NCBI RefSeq assembly: GCF_013394165.1
Contig: NZ_CP041330.1
Location: 2,162,501-2,226,500, forward strand
Direction of reading: 5' to 3'
DNA length: 64,000 nt
Source of the DNA: Pseudoalteromonas sp. Scap06
GTDB taxonomy: Bacteria > Pseudomonadota > Gammaproteobacteria > Enterobacterales > Alteromonadaceae
Positions 26,364-38,631 of the stretch are shown here, piece after piece. The notes beneath the pieces were generated by a model, which saw only the letters and a program-made list of their open reading frames with translations, did no database searches and had not been told where the DNA came from. Position numbers and translations under genes: made by a program. Position 1 is the stretch's first letter. Each line of letters starts with the position of its first letter.

Positions 26364-26840
26364 TTACGACTCTATAGCCAGTAACTCCACCTCAAAAATA
26401 AGCAATGATGCAGGAGGAATACTCCCTACTCGCTTTTCACCATAGGCGAGCTGATGCGGTATATAAAACTGAAATTTATCCCCCGGGCTCATCAGTTGTA
26501 GGCCTTCTGTCCAACCTTTTATAACTTGGTGCAAACCAAAGCTAATCGGAGTTTTGCGCTCCACTGAGCTGTCAAATACAGTGCCGTCGATTAAAGTGCC
26601 ATGATAATGCACTTTAACCATACTCGTTGGGCTAGGTGTATTTTCGCTCTGTCCTTTATGGATTATTTTATATTGCAAGCCAGATGCGGTTTCATTTACG
26701 CCTTCAGTTTTTGCATTGGCAATTAAATAATCACTTTCAATCTGTGCGTTTGCGATTGCTTGTTGTTTGGCTTTTTTACTGTTTTTAAAAATTAAAACGC
26801 AAAAAATAGCGATAACAATCAGTAAAATTATATTGATCAT
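26364..26840 (-). CDS. Membrane-anchored FKBP-type peptidyl-prolyl isomerase
   Basis: A 158-residue protein with an N-terminal membrane helix (MINIILLIVIAIFCVLIF) and a C-terminal FKBP domain from about residue 55. The domain includes VKVHYHGTLIDGTVFDSSVERKTP, LGQVIKGW-like LHQVIKGWTEGLQLM and IPPASLLIFEVELL. It isomerises prolyl bonds; the helix has no cleavage site, so the domain probably faces the periplasm. Its ATG overlaps the stop of the upstream Lon-family gene by 4 bases, so the two are translationally coupled. Confidence 0.9.
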   Translation of the reverse strand: MINIILLIVIAIFCVLIFKNSKKAKQQAIANAQIESDYLIANAKTEGVNETASGLQYKIIHKGQSENTPSPTSMVKVHYHGTLIDGTVFDSSVERKTPISFGLHQVIKGWTEGLQLMSPGDKFQFYIPHQLAYGEKRVGSIPPASLLIFEVELLAIES

Positions 26841-29266
26841 AACTCCCCTTTTTCATCTTCTGAGTCGTGGTCTTTTTCGTCGCTGTTATCGCCATTAACA
26901 ATATCAGCAATGTCTTTTAATCGCGCTAATGCGATGCCATTAACCGAATCTTCTGGGTAGTGTTCATCAACCATATCACCCGCTTCAATATCCATTAATA
27001 AGTTTAATGCTTGGTCAACGGTTTCCACAGCATAAATATTAAACTTACCTAACTCAACGGCATTGAGTATTTCGTCATCAAGCACCAAATTAACTTGGTT
27101 CGATTTAGGAATAATAACCCCTTGCTCACCCGTTAAGCCGCGCATTTTACATAGCTTAAAGAAACCTTCTATTTTCTCGTTTACACCACCAATGGCCTGC
27201 ACATCACCATGCTGGTTAATTGAACCAGTTAGAGCAATAGACTGACTGATAGGTAAGCTCGTAATGGCCGAAATGAGCGCACAAAGTTCAGCAAGAGAGG
27301 CGCTATCACCATCTATGTAGCCATAACTTTGTTCAATAGCAATATTCGCACTGAGTGTTAAGCTAAAGTGTTGCGCGTATTTGTTACCTAAATAACCGGT
27401 AAGCAGCATTACCCCTTTTGAGTGAATTGCTTTACCCAGCTCAGCTTCGCGTTCCACATCAATTACGCCGTCAGCACCAGCATAAACGGTAGCAGTAATA
27501 CGTGCAGGTGTGCCAAATGAGGTGTCTCCAATGTGCAGTACAGTCAAACCATTTACCTTACCTACGGCTTGACCTTCAGTGGCTATTAAAGTGTGCCCTT
27601 CCTTTATATCGCTGAGCATGTTTTCGCTAATTTGCCCCGTACGGTACTGCTTGCCTTGTATGGCTTCGTCAATATGACGTGCATCAATCACCGTTAGCTT
27701 GTCTTGCTTAGCGTAAAAACTGGCCTCAGCCACAAGCTCTAACACATCAGCAAAACGTGCTGATAACTTATTATGGTGCTCTGCTTGGCGATAACTAAAT
27801 TTAAGTAATCGTACCATTGCGGCTTCGTTTAACGTGCACTTTAATGTTTGCTCGCAGTAATCACTTACTTTAGTAATAAACTGATACTGCAGCTTATCGC
27901 TACTTGGTAAGTAATAATCAAAATCGGCAAGTACTCTAAATAACTCAGCAAATTCCTCGTCGTATTCACCGATGGTGTAATAAAGCTCACGTGAGCCAAG
28001 TAAAATAATTTTCACATCAAGCGGTATTAACTGCGGTCGAAGTGTAAAGCTACTACCAACGACACTGTCTTGATAAGGTAAGTCATTTTTAATTTGATGG
28101 GTTTTTAGCGACAGCTTTAGCCCATCCCACACTTGGGGTTGAGCCATTACTTTTTCAGCATCCATAATTAAATAGCCGCCATTGGCGCGGTGCAATGCAC
28201 CTGGCTGAATTGAGCGATAGCTGGTAATTAACGACCCTTGCGATGTGGCGTATTCAATTTTGCCAAAAATATTACCAAAAGTTGGGTTTGGCTCGTAAAC
28301 AACCGGTGCTGCATCGCCCTCTTTATATTCAACTAAAATATTAGGTGCAAAAAAGTCGGTAAGCATGCCTTTACGGTCAAAGTCTTCTTTGTTTTCTTCG
28401 CTTTCACCTTCATCATCAAGCCATTCGAGTACGGCATCAATAATTTCTACACGTATATCTTTTAAATAACGCAGTACACCAATATGGCTGGCATATTTAT
28501 GTTCTAAATCTTTTAATAACGGTTTAGTGGCTTGCTCAGCGGTAGACTTTTTAAGATTGCGGAGCTTTTCTTTAGATTCACGTTTCCAGCGCGGTAACTC
28601 AATAAGCGCTTCGATGAGGGCATCTTCTAATTTTTCTATACGCTCAAAAAACATCTCGCGTAAATCATCTTCCAAATCAGAAAATTCATTATCGGTAAGT
28701 TGCTTGCCATCAATCAGCGGTGCAAAGCCGACTACGCCTTTTTCTTCAATTAGTGCCACACTTTGCTCAAGCGCGGCTATTTCTACCGCGGTAATTGCAC
28801 CGTCGTAAGCATCGTTAAACTCGCGGTCTATCGATTTTTTCTTGCGCTGATAAGCTGGGTTATCAAATGCAGCAGGAAAGGTGTCGAGTACTTCATCAAT
28901 AAATGAGTCAATATCATCGGCTAATTGTTTGCTTTGCCCTGCATGCATAAATAACGCAATAGGCTCACGGTGATCGTCGTAGTTATTAACATACAGCCAT
29001 TCATGCGGTGTTGTGCGCTCTTTAGCGTGTTGTTTTAATTTGTCTTTTACTAAGGTAAAACGCCCGTGTGCCGCCTCTCCCATTACGTAAACATTATAAC
29101 CAGGTAGGTCCATTCCTAAAGAGAAGTCCAATGCACTTTGCGCACGTTGTTGGCCTATAAAGGTAAGTTGCTCAGGGTATGGATTGCTCATGCAAGTGTT
29201 TACATGGCTCGAAGAAATACTCGGTGCAAGATTTGATACGGATAGTGGCAGCAGTTTTTTCGTCAT
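26837..29266 (-). CDS. Lon-family ATP-dependent protease (AAA_32 / LonC-type)
   Basis: I use the ATG at 29266 (MTKKLLPLSVSNLAPSIS); a longer GTG reading to 29329 lacks support. The protein is about 809 residues. The N-terminal ATPase region has the divergent nucleotide loop YVMGEAAHGRFTLVKDKL, then a long helical insertion, as in the AAA_32 family. The C-terminal Lon protease domain has the Ser of the Ser-Lys dyad in YIDGDSASLAELCAL and the Lys in GGVNEKIEGFFKLC. It resembles the larger relatives of E. coli LonH/YcbZ and differs from canonical Lon. It is followed by an overlapping FKBP gene. Confidence 0.9.
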   Translation of the reverse strand: MTKKLLPLSVSNLAPSISSSHVNTCMSNPYPEQLTFIGQQRAQSALDFSLGMDLPGYNVYVMGEAAHGRFTLVKDKLKQHAKERTTPHEWLYVNNYDDHREPIALFMHAGQSKQLADDIDSFIDEVLDTFPAAFDNPAYQRKKKSIDREFNDAYDGAITAVEIAALEQSVALIEEKGVVGFAPLIDGKQLTDNEFSDLEDDLREMFFERIEKLEDALIEALIELPRWKRESKEKLRNLKKSTAEQATKPLLKDLEHKYASHIGVLRYLKDIRVEIIDAVLEWLDDEGESEENKEDFDRKGMLTDFFAPNILVEYKEGDAAPVVYEPNPTFGNIFGKIEYATSQGSLITSYRSIQPGALHRANGGYLIMDAEKVMAQPQVWDGLKLSLKTHQIKNDLPYQDSVVGSSFTLRPQLIPLDVKIILLGSRELYYTIGEYDEEFAELFRVLADFDYYLPSSDKLQYQFITKVSDYCEQTLKCTLNEAAMVRLLKFSYRQAEHHNKLSARFADVLELVAEASFYAKQDKLTVIDARHIDEAIQGKQYRTGQISENMLSDIKEGHTLIATEGQAVGKVNGLTVLHIGDTSFGTPARITATVYAGADGVIDVEREAELGKAIHSKGVMLLTGYLGNKYAQHFSLTLSANIAIEQSYGYIDGDSASLAELCALISAITSLPISQSIALTGSINQHGDVQAIGGVNEKIEGFFKLCKMRGLTGEQGVIIPKSNQVNLVLDDEILNAVELGKFNIYAVETVDQALNLLMDIEAGDMVDEHYPEDSVNGIALARLKDIADIVNGDNSDEKDHDSEDEKGEL

Positions 29267-29342
29267 TCTAACTTCTTTTTTTACCAGCTTAATTGCTAGA
29301 TTTGGGCATATTGAGTGGCTTACAGCCACTCAATACTTATAT

Positions 29343-29801
29343 TTAGGGTTGTAAAGCCTGGCGGCTAAAATAGATGCCATCACACTGCGTGCAAGGAATA
29401 ATTTGCGTTGCATGGTAAACATCATAACTATGGTTGCAATTCTTACATACTAATGTGCCCATGGCTATCCATTCACCTGCGTGATAAACACCATTGTGCT
29501 TAAAATCTTCACTTAATGACTGCCATTCAAGCTGTGTTTTGTCTTCAATATGAGAAAGCTCAAACCACAATGACTCTTTAAGCTCCTGCCATGCAAGCGA
29601 ATTATAGTAGCTATTATTTTCTTGTAGGTGAGAAATGTCACGCATTAAGTAATTACGATAAAGCTGGTATTTTTCTTCACCTAAATCTTTAAGTGCCTGC
29701 TCAGATTCAATAAATCGCTTTACTGCGGCTTTAACTTCATGCTCTTTCACATCTTTTAACCAATCGGATAAATCACTAAGCCATGTTCTGTAATCTGCCA
29801 T
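29343..29801 (-). CDS. ybeL: Zinc-ribbon protein YbeL (DUF1451)
   Basis: The ATG at 29799-29801 is preceded by GAAGGAG at 7 nt, so I start there (MADYRTWLSDL) and not at the upstream codon. The 152-residue protein is mostly helical, with a C-terminal zinc ribbon formed by CKNCNH and CTQCD. The family is DUF1451, to which E. coli YbeL belongs. In E. coli ybeL is also close to leuS, so synteny supports the name. Function is unknown. Confidence 0.86.
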   Translation of the reverse strand: MADYRTWLSDLSDWLKDVKEHEVKAAVKRFIESEQALKDLGEEKYQLYRNYLMRDISHLQENNSYYNSLAWQELKESLWFELSHIEDKTQLEWQSLSEDFKHNGVYHAGEWIAMGTLVCKNCNHSYDVYHATQIIPCTQCDGIYFSRQALQP

Positions 29802-29986
29802 TTTATACTCCTTCAAAACGTCTACTGATTTACTCTATACCATAGATAAGTATAGGTTAACCTGTACTGAAAACTAATTTACTCGCAATTTTACAAAAAG
29901 CGCCGCTTTGACGCTGTGAATAGCGCTTTATTTGGGGTATCCTATCGACAATTTTTTATTAGTATGCAAGAAGTTTGGAAACGTAA

Positions 29987-32575
<2,589 letters not shown>

Positions 32576-32576
32576 T

Positions 32577-33068
32577 ATGGCTACTTTAAATGCCATTAAA
32601 AACGGACTAGCCTTAGCGCTAGTCTGTTTTTTGTTATCGAGCTGTGGCTTTCACCTTAAAAAAGCATCAAGCCTACCCGATGATTTAAAACAGCTAACCT
32701 TGGTGGGTGATGATCAAAAATCAGCTTTGTTTAGCTATTTGCAAACAGAACTGACTATGAGCGATGTCACTTTACTCCCTGCTAGTAAACAGTCTGCGCA
32801 ACTATATTTATTTAAAGAGCAGCTAGAGCGCCAAACCTTGTCGTTGTTTCAAAACGGACAAGTAGCTGAATATGAACTGGCATACAGTGTGAGTTATGTT
32901 GTAAAACGCCCAAAACAAGAAGCCATTGAAAAACGTTTTGAGCTTTACCGTAATTACCAAGATGATCCTGACAACGCACTAGCTAAAGCAAAAGAGCTTG
33001 AACTACTGATCAGCGAAATTCGCCAGCAAGCGAGTCGTCGAATTGTTAGAGAGTTGTCGCAACTATAA
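32577..33068 (+). CDS. lptE: LPS-assembly lipoprotein LptE
   Basis: LptE plugs and assembles the LptD barrel that inserts LPS into the outer membrane. The 163-residue protein has a lipoprotein signal ending in the lipobox LSSC (Cys23), followed at once by the family hallmark GFHL. The rest matches LptE in size and pattern (LYLFKEQLERQTLSLFQNGQVAEYEL). Its stop overlaps the holA start in TAATG. Position after leuS is diagnostic. Confidence 0.95.
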   Translation: MATLNAIKNGLALALVCFLLSSCGFHLKKASSLPDDLKQLTLVGDDQKSALFSYLQTELTMSDVTLLPASKQSAQLYLFKEQLERQTLSLFQNGQVAEYELAYSVSYVVKRPKQEAIEKRFELYRNYQDDPDNALAKAKELELLISEIRQQASRRIVRELSQL

Positions 33069-34108
33069 TGCGTTGTTATGCAAATCAGCTGCCTAGCGAA
33101 TTAAAAAAGGGGTTAAAACCTTTTTATTTGGTTTTTGGTGAAGAGCCTTTTCAAGAAGCGCAATGTGTACAGCTCATACGCGACAGCGCAAAAGCGCAAG
33201 GCTTTGATGAAGTAATTAAATTCACTTTAGCCCAAGGCTTTGATTGGCAGGAAATCATAGCGCAATACCAAAGTATGTCGTTATTTAGTGCGCGTACAAT
33301 TATTGAGCTTGACTTAAACCAGCAAAAACCTGGTACACCCGGTGCTAACACCTTTAAAAAGGTTGTTGAACTTGAAAATCCTGACACCATTTTAATTGTT
33401 AAAGGCGCCAAAGCAAGCCAAGATGTGCAACGCGGTGCGTGGTTTAAAGCACTCGATAAGCAAGGGTTATTTGTACCCTGCTATCCGCTTAGTGGTAATC
33501 ACTTAAAACGTTGGCTTGATGAACAATGCCAACGCTTGTCACTTAATTTACAAAACGAGGCTAAGCTCAGTTTAATTAATGCCACTGAAGGCAATTTACT
33601 GGCTTGTTTCCAAGAGCTTGAAAAGCTGTCACTAATACATGGTGACGCTCTCATTACCCAACAACTGGTAATGCAAGGGCTACTAAACCAATCTAAATTC
33701 GATATTTTTGATTTAAGTGATGCCCTGTTAAACGGCTATACTACACAAGCAATAAAAGTATTAAATAAGCTTGCCAGTGATAACACTGAAGTGGTGAGTA
33801 TTTTATGGGCCATCAATAAAGATTTAAATACCTTAATCAGTGTACAACAAGGGTTATTGCAAGGTGAGTCATTAGCGACCCTGTTTAAACAAAAAGCGAT
33901 TTGGAAAAATCAGCAAGTGCCGGTACAAACAGCGATAAACAGACTAAATATTCACACCCTTGAAAGTATTAGCAGTGAACTGGCATTATTTGATGCAAGC
34001 TACAAACAAGGTGTATTAATTGCCCCCTATCAAGCATTAGCACATATTTGTATTAAATTTTGCCAACCACTCGATATTCCACTGCCGTGTCATACTAACC
34101 GCCAGTAA
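33068..34108 (+). CDS. holA: DNA polymerase III delta subunit
   Basis: The delta subunit opens the beta clamp within the clamp loader. The 346-residue protein begins MRCYANQLPSELKKGLKPFYLVFGEEPFQEAQ, a recognisable HolA start, and contains the TEGNLLACFQELEKL segment found in delta subunits. Length is typical (E. coli 343). It overlaps lptE by one base and precedes nadD by 12 bases, as in E. coli. Confidence 0.95.
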   Translation: MRCYANQLPSELKKGLKPFYLVFGEEPFQEAQCVQLIRDSAKAQGFDEVIKFTLAQGFDWQEIIAQYQSMSLFSARTIIELDLNQQKPGTPGANTFKKVVELENPDTILIVKGAKASQDVQRGAWFKALDKQGLFVPCYPLSGNHLKRWLDEQCQRLSLNLQNEAKLSLINATEGNLLACFQELEKLSLIHGDALITQQLVMQGLLNQSKFDIFDLSDALLNGYTTQAIKVLNKLASDNTEVVSILWAINKDLNTLISVQQGLLQGESLATLFKQKAIWKNQQVPVQTAINRLNIHTLESISSELALFDASYKQGVLIAPYQALAHICIKFCQPLDIPLPCHTNRQ

Positions 34109-34120
34109 AGGAAAAATACC

Positions 34121-34750
34121 ATGATTGCAATTTTTGGTGGCACTTTTGACCCTGTTCATTTTGGGCACCTTAATATGGCGCAGCAATGCGTTGCGACCTT
34201 TAAATTACACTCACTCTATTTTATGCCCTGTGCAATACCCGCACACAAAGCGGCACCGGGGATCAGCACCGAGCATCGTATTGCAATGCTTAAAACCGCA
34301 ATTAAACCATATTCGCAGTTTAAGCTTGATTTACGGGAGCTAAAACGTAGCGGCCCGTCGTATTCTTTATTAAGCTTGCAAGAACTAAGAGCAGAAAATC
34401 CCGATACCCCGATTCTATTTTTAATTGGTATGGACTCATTCAACAACCTTGATAAATGGTATCAGTGGCAAACAATAACGAGTCTATGCCATATAGTGGT
34501 GTATCAACGCCCAGGTCAAAACTGTGATGTACAAGGTGAACTTAAAAACTACAAACAGCAGGCTATGAACAACGATATTTCACTACTGAACGAAAAAAAT
34601 GGCGGACACCTTTACTTTTTAGAAGGTAAGCAACTGGATGCCGCATCCAGCACTATCCGTCAAGCTCTTAAAAAAAGTATTAAAAAGAGTGAACTATTAC
34701 CCGACACCGTGAGTCACTATATTGAGCAGCACCAGCTTTATCAAGAGTGA
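34121..34750 (+). CDS. nadD: Nicotinate-mononucleotide adenylyltransferase
   Basis: NadD adenylates nicotinate mononucleotide to deamido-NAD+. The 209-residue protein has the nucleotidyltransferase motif GGTFDPVHFGHL at residues 5-16, and the second signature ASSTIRQAL near the C-terminus (ISSTxxR-type). It also has LIGMDSFNNLDKWYQW, typical of NadD. It follows holA by 12 bases. Confidence 0.97.
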   Translation: MIAIFGGTFDPVHFGHLNMAQQCVATFKLHSLYFMPCAIPAHKAAPGISTEHRIAMLKTAIKPYSQFKLDLRELKRSGPSYSLLSLQELRAENPDTPILFLIGMDSFNNLDKWYQWQTITSLCHIVVYQRPGQNCDVQGELKNYKQQAMNNDISLLNEKNGGHLYFLEGKQLDAASSTIRQALKKSIKKSELLPDTVSHYIEQHQLYQE

Positions 34751-34779
34751 TTGGTATAAACCCCTCAGCGTGTTAAAAT
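34751..34779 (+). promoter_or_regulatory. Candidate sigma70 promoter for rsfS-rlmH-mrdAB
   Basis: TTGGTA (34751-34756) and TAAAAT (34774-34779) are spaced by exactly 17 nt, directly after the nadD stop. The rsfS start follows about 33 nt further on. Confidence 0.55.
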
Positions 34780-34812
34780 AACCGCTATTAAATTTTAAAT
34801 TGAGACAAAACC

Positions 34813-35130
34813 TTGGATTCGAAACAACTACTCGCTTTTGCACTAGACAAAATTGACGATATGAAAGCACGTGATGTGATTCAACTTGACGTAACTGGCA
34901 CTTCAGACGTAACCGATTACATGATTGTATGTTCAGGCACATCAAGACGTCATGTATTGTCAATTGCTGATAACTTAGCAAAAGAAGCTCGTCACGCTGG
35001 TGAAGAGCCATTAGGCTACGAAGGCCAAAGCGATGGCGAATGGGCATTAGTTGATTTAGGTGATGTGATTGTTCACGTTATGCAAGATCAAGCACGTAGC
35101 TATTACGATCTAGAAAAGCTTTGGGGCTAA
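34813..35130 (+). CDS. rsfS: Ribosomal silencing factor RsfS
   Basis: RsfS binds L14 and blocks subunit joining under starvation. The 105-residue protein has the family core VTDYMIVCSGTSRRHVLSIAD and a C-terminal VDLGDVIVHVMQDQARSYYDLEKLWG-type ending (seen as DLGDVIVHVM and YYDLEKLWG). The start is TTG at 34813, which gives the same N-terminal length as E. coli RsfS; the ribosome binding site is weak. It precedes rlmH, as usual. Confidence 0.95.
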   Translation: MDSKQLLAFALDKIDDMKARDVIQLDVTGTSDVTDYMIVCSGTSRRHVLSIADNLAKEARHAGEEPLGYEGQSDGEWALVDLGDVIVHVMQDQARSYYDLEKLWG

Positions 35131-35167
35131 TAGCTCCCTATTTTAGACAACGCTTGGAAGTAACGTC

Positions 35168-35638
35168 GTGAAAATACAAATGATTGCTGTTGGTACAAAA
35201 ATGCCAGCATGGGTAGAAACAGGTTTTGCAGAATATCAGCGCCGCTTTCCCAAAGATATGGCACTGGAACTAATCGAAATACCTGCAGGTAAACGTGGCA
35301 AAAACGCAGATATAAAGCGTATTTTGCACATTGAAGGTGAAAAAACCTTAGCCGCCATACCTAAAGGCAATCGTATTGTCACACTAGAAGTAACCGGTAA
35401 AGCACTGGATACTCACCAGCTAGCGAAAAACATGGAAAAGTGGCAACTTGATGGTCGCGATGTCAGTTTACTGATTGGCGGACCAGAAGGCTTAGCTCCC
35501 GAGTGTATTGCGGCCTCTGAGCAAAAATGGTCGTTATCAAATTTAACGCTCCCACACCCTTTAGTACGCATTATTGTTGCTGAAAGCCTTTACAGAGGCT
35601 GGAGCTTAAATAACAACCACCCTTATCATCGCGAGTAG
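35168..35638 (+). CDS. rlmH: 23S rRNA (pseudouridine1915-N3)-methyltransferase RlmH
   Basis: A SPOUT-family enzyme that methylates pseudouridine 1915 of helix 69 in assembled ribosomes. The 156-residue protein has the SAM-binding knot segments [16 protein letters not shown] and [21 protein letters not shown], and ends in NNHPYHRE. The start is GTG at 35168 with GGAAG upstream. It lies between rsfS and mrdA, as in E. coli. Confidence 0.97.
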   Translation: MKIQMIAVGTKMPAWVETGFAEYQRRFPKDMALELIEIPAGKRGKNADIKRILHIEGEKTLAAIPKGNRIVTLEVTGKALDTHQLAKNMEKWQLDGRDVSLLIGGPEGLAPECIAASEQKWSLSNLTLPHPLVRIIVAESLYRGWSLNNNHPYHRE

Positions 35639-35647
35639 TTTCTTGCC

Positions 35648-37528
35648 ATGCTAAAACGAAGACCCACTATTCGCGACCACTCAGCAGAAGCTAATTTATT
35701 TGCTCGGCGTGCATTTGTGGGTTTTATTTTTATCTTAGCCTTAGTAGCCATATTATTGTCTAACTTGTACACCATTCAAGTTGACGACCACCAAGATTAC
35801 CAAACTCGCTCTAATGACAACCGCATAAAAGTAATCCCTATTGCACCTAATCGCGGACTTATTTACGACCGCAACGGTGTTTTACTGGCCGAAAATAAGC
35901 CCGTTTATAACCTTGAAGTGATCCCCGAAGAAGTTGATGATTTAACCGCCTCTTTGAAGTCTATCAGCAAAATTATTGAAATAACCGAGCAACAACAAGC
36001 TGATTTTCTTGATGATATAAAACATACTCGACGTTTTAAAAGCCAAGTCCTCAAAGCCCGTTTAAATGAAAACGAAGTAGCGATGTTTTCAGTAAACCAG
36101 CATAAATTCCCAGGGTTTAGCATTGAAGCGCGCCTAGCGAGATATTATCCCTTTGGCGATACCTTAACCCATGCATTAGGCTACGTTGCTAAGCTCAATA
36201 GAAAAGAGCTAAACAAACTTGAGCAACAAGGTGAAGCCACCAACTACAGAGCTACTCATGATATTGGCAAGCTAGGTATCGAAAAATATTACGAGCCGTT
36301 ACTACATGGTCAGGTCGGCTCACAGCGAGTTGAGGTAAACAACCGTGGCCGTATTATTCGCACCTTAAACATGGAACCACCGCAGCCGGGGGATGATTTA
36401 GTACTTACTCTCGACATTGGTTTACAACAAATAGCCCAACATGCACTTAAAGATATGCGCGGCGCTATTGTGGTAATGGATGCAAAAGATGGCGGCGTTC
36501 TAGCGCTTTATTCAAACCCAAGTTATGACCCAAATTTATTTGTGCACGGTATTAGCAGCAAAGACTACAAAGCCCTACTTAATCCAGATCTCCCGCTTAT
36601 AAACCGTACCACTCAAGGACGCTATGCACCAGCATCGACTATTAAGCCGCACATGGCTATTTTGGCATTAGAAGAAAATATAGTGCAAGAAACCACCACC
36701 ATGTGGGATCCCGGTTTTTTTCAAATACCAAACGTAAAGCATAAATGGCGCGATTGGCGACGTTGGGGCCATGGCCATGTTGATGTTTACAAAGCCATAG
36801 AAGAGTCATGCGATACTTATTTTTATGATGCAGCGTACCGTATGGGGATCACTAAAATAAGTAACTTTATGGCCCGTTTTGGCTTTGGTGAACTTTCAGG
36901 TATTGATATACATGAAGAAGCAACCGCTATTTTACCCTCAAAAGAGTGGAAAGAAGATCGTTTTAAAGAGTCATGGTGGCGTGGCGATACTATTTCTGTC
37001 GGGATTGGCCAAGGTTATTGGACTGCCACCCCGATTCAAATAGCTAATGCGACAAATATTTTAGTTAACAGAGGGATAAATCATCCACCTCATTTAGTGC
37101 AAATAGCTAAAAAAGAAGACCAAATTACCCAGCTCAATAATGAAGAAAAGCCACCTGTTGTTCTTGATAACGAGGATCACTGGCGCATTGCTATTGATGC
37201 CATGCATAACACGGTTAAAAAGACTACCGGTACAGCACATCGTGCGTTTAAAGGGGCTACATACGACCCAGCAGGTAAAACCGGTACCGCCCAAGTGGTC
37301 AGTATTGCTCAAGGCGAGCGCTATGACGCCGATGCACTTAAAGAGCGCCAGCGTGATAACGCCATTTACGTCGGTTTTGCCCCATACGATAACCCTCAAA
37401 TCGTTGTCTCTATTGTGGTAGAAAATACTGGGGGCGGCAGCTCAGTAGGTGCCCCAATTGCGCGCCAATTAATGGATTACTATTTTGCTGCTAACCCCAT
37501 TCAATCATCAGGGAGTAAAGTTCCATGA
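35648..37528 (+). CDS. mrdA: Penicillin-binding protein 2 (peptidoglycan transpeptidase)
   Basis: PBP2 cross-links peptidoglycan during elongation with RodA. The 626-residue protein has an N-terminal membrane anchor (about 21-44) and a pedestal/dimerisation domain with NRGLIYDRNGVLLAEN. The transpeptidase motifs are SxxK at S330-K333 (ASTIK), SxD in ESCDTYF, and KTG in AGKTGTAQVV. The serine position equals that of E. coli PBP2. Its stop overlaps the mrdB start by 4 bases. Confidence 0.97.
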   Translation: MLKRRPTIRDHSAEANLFARRAFVGFIFILALVAILLSNLYTIQVDDHQDYQTRSNDNRIKVIPIAPNRGLIYDRNGVLLAENKPVYNLEVIPEEVDDLTASLKSISKIIEITEQQQADFLDDIKHTRRFKSQVLKARLNENEVAMFSVNQHKFPGFSIEARLARYYPFGDTLTHALGYVAKLNRKELNKLEQQGEATNYRATHDIGKLGIEKYYEPLLHGQVGSQRVEVNNRGRIIRTLNMEPPQPGDDLVLTLDIGLQQIAQHALKDMRGAIVVMDAKDGGVLALYSNPSYDPNLFVHGISSKDYKALLNPDLPLINRTTQGRYAPASTIKPHMAILALEENIVQETTTMWDPGFFQIPNVKHKWRDWRRWGHGHVDVYKAIEESCDTYFYDAAYRMGITKISNFMARFGFGELSGIDIHEEATAILPSKEWKEDRFKESWWRGDTISVGIGQGYWTATPIQIANATNILVNRGINHPPHLVQIAKKEDQITQLNNEEKPPVVLDNEDHWRIAIDAMHNTVKKTTGTAHRAFKGATYDPAGKTGTAQVVSIAQGERYDADALKERQRDNAIYVGFAPYDNPQIVVSIVVENTGGGSSVGAPIARQLMDYYFAANPIQSSGSKVP

Positions 37529-38631
37529 CGGCTTTACATGATAAGCGTTCTATTTGGCTGCGCTTGCATATTGATTTGCCGCTTTTTATTGCTTTATTAC
37601 TAATGATGGCAGGCAGCATCACAATTGTTTACAGTGCCTCTGGCCAAGACTCTGCAATGATGATGCGCCACGGTACCCGTATGGCTGGTGCTATTATTGG
37701 TATGTTTGTGTTAGCACAAATCCCTCCAGCAACTTTAAAACGCTTAGTCATCCCTATGTATTGCTTAGGACTACTCATGCTGGTTGGAGTACTCCTATTT
37801 GGTGTGAGCTCCAAAGGTGCGCAACGCTGGTTAGATTTAGGCATCACCCGCTTTCAACCCTCAGAGCTGATGAAATTAGCGGTTCCTATGATGGTGGCTT
37901 GGTATATTGGCCGTAATCATTTACCCCCTCGAGCGCTGCATTTAGTGATTGGCTTTGCCATTGTTATGCTACCTACCCTACTTATTAAAGAACAGCCTGA
38001 TTTGGGCACCTCAATTTTGATTGCCAGTTCGGGTGTATTTGTGTTGTTTTTATCTGGCTTGAGTTGGCGTTTAATTGGCTTTTTAAGCTCTGTTGTTGCC
38101 TTAGCGGCATGGCCATTTTGGCACTATGGTATGCACGATTATCAAAAACAGAGAGTGCTGACCTTTTTAGATCCAGAGAGCGATCCGCTTGGTTCTGGCT
38201 ATCATATAATCCAATCAAAAATAGCGATTGGTTCAGGCGGTATAGAAGGCAAAGGCTGGTTGCAAGGCACACAATCACAACTAGAATTTTTACCTGAAAG
38301 ACATACTGATTTTATTTTTTCAGTACTGAGTGAGGAGTTTGGCCTGTTCGGTGTGTGTGTTTTACTGAGCCTATACCTATTCATTATTGGTCGCGGACTT
38401 TATATTGCCGTTAATGCCCAAGATGCCTTTGGCAAGTTACTCGCGGGCTCACTCATTCTGACATTTTTCGTTTATATTTTTGTAAACATTGGTATGGTCT
38501 CGGGTTTATTACCTGTTGTAGGTGTTCCCTTACCATTAATTAGTTATGGCGGCACCTCAATGGTGACCTTGATGGCTGCATTTGGCATTATTATGTCGAT
38601 TGCCACAGATAAAAGGATGCTCTTAAAATAA
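37525..38631 (+). CDS. mrdB: Peptidoglycan glycosyltransferase RodA
   Basis: RodA is the SEDS polymerase that builds glycan strands in the elongasome. The 368-residue protein has about ten membrane helices. SEDS signatures include GAQRWLDLGITRFQPSELMKLA, FLPERHTDFIFSVLSEEFG and a final GVPLPLISYGGTSM. The conserved DFIFSVLSEE loop carries residues needed for activity. It overlaps mrdA at the start and rlpA by one base at the end. Confidence 0.97.
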   Translation: MTALHDKRSIWLRLHIDLPLFIALLLMMAGSITIVYSASGQDSAMMMRHGTRMAGAIIGMFVLAQIPPATLKRLVIPMYCLGLLMLVGVLLFGVSSKGAQRWLDLGITRFQPSELMKLAVPMMVAWYIGRNHLPPRALHLVIGFAIVMLPTLLIKEQPDLGTSILIASSGVFVLFLSGLSWRLIGFLSSVVALAAWPFWHYGMHDYQKQRVLTFLDPESDPLGSGYHIIQSKIAIGSGGIEGKGWLQGTQSQLEFLPERHTDFIFSVLSEEFGLFGVCVLLSLYLFIIGRGLYIAVNAQDAFGKLLAGSLILTFFVYIFVNIGMVSGLLPVVGVPLPLISYGGTSMVTLMAAFGIIMSIATDKRMLLK

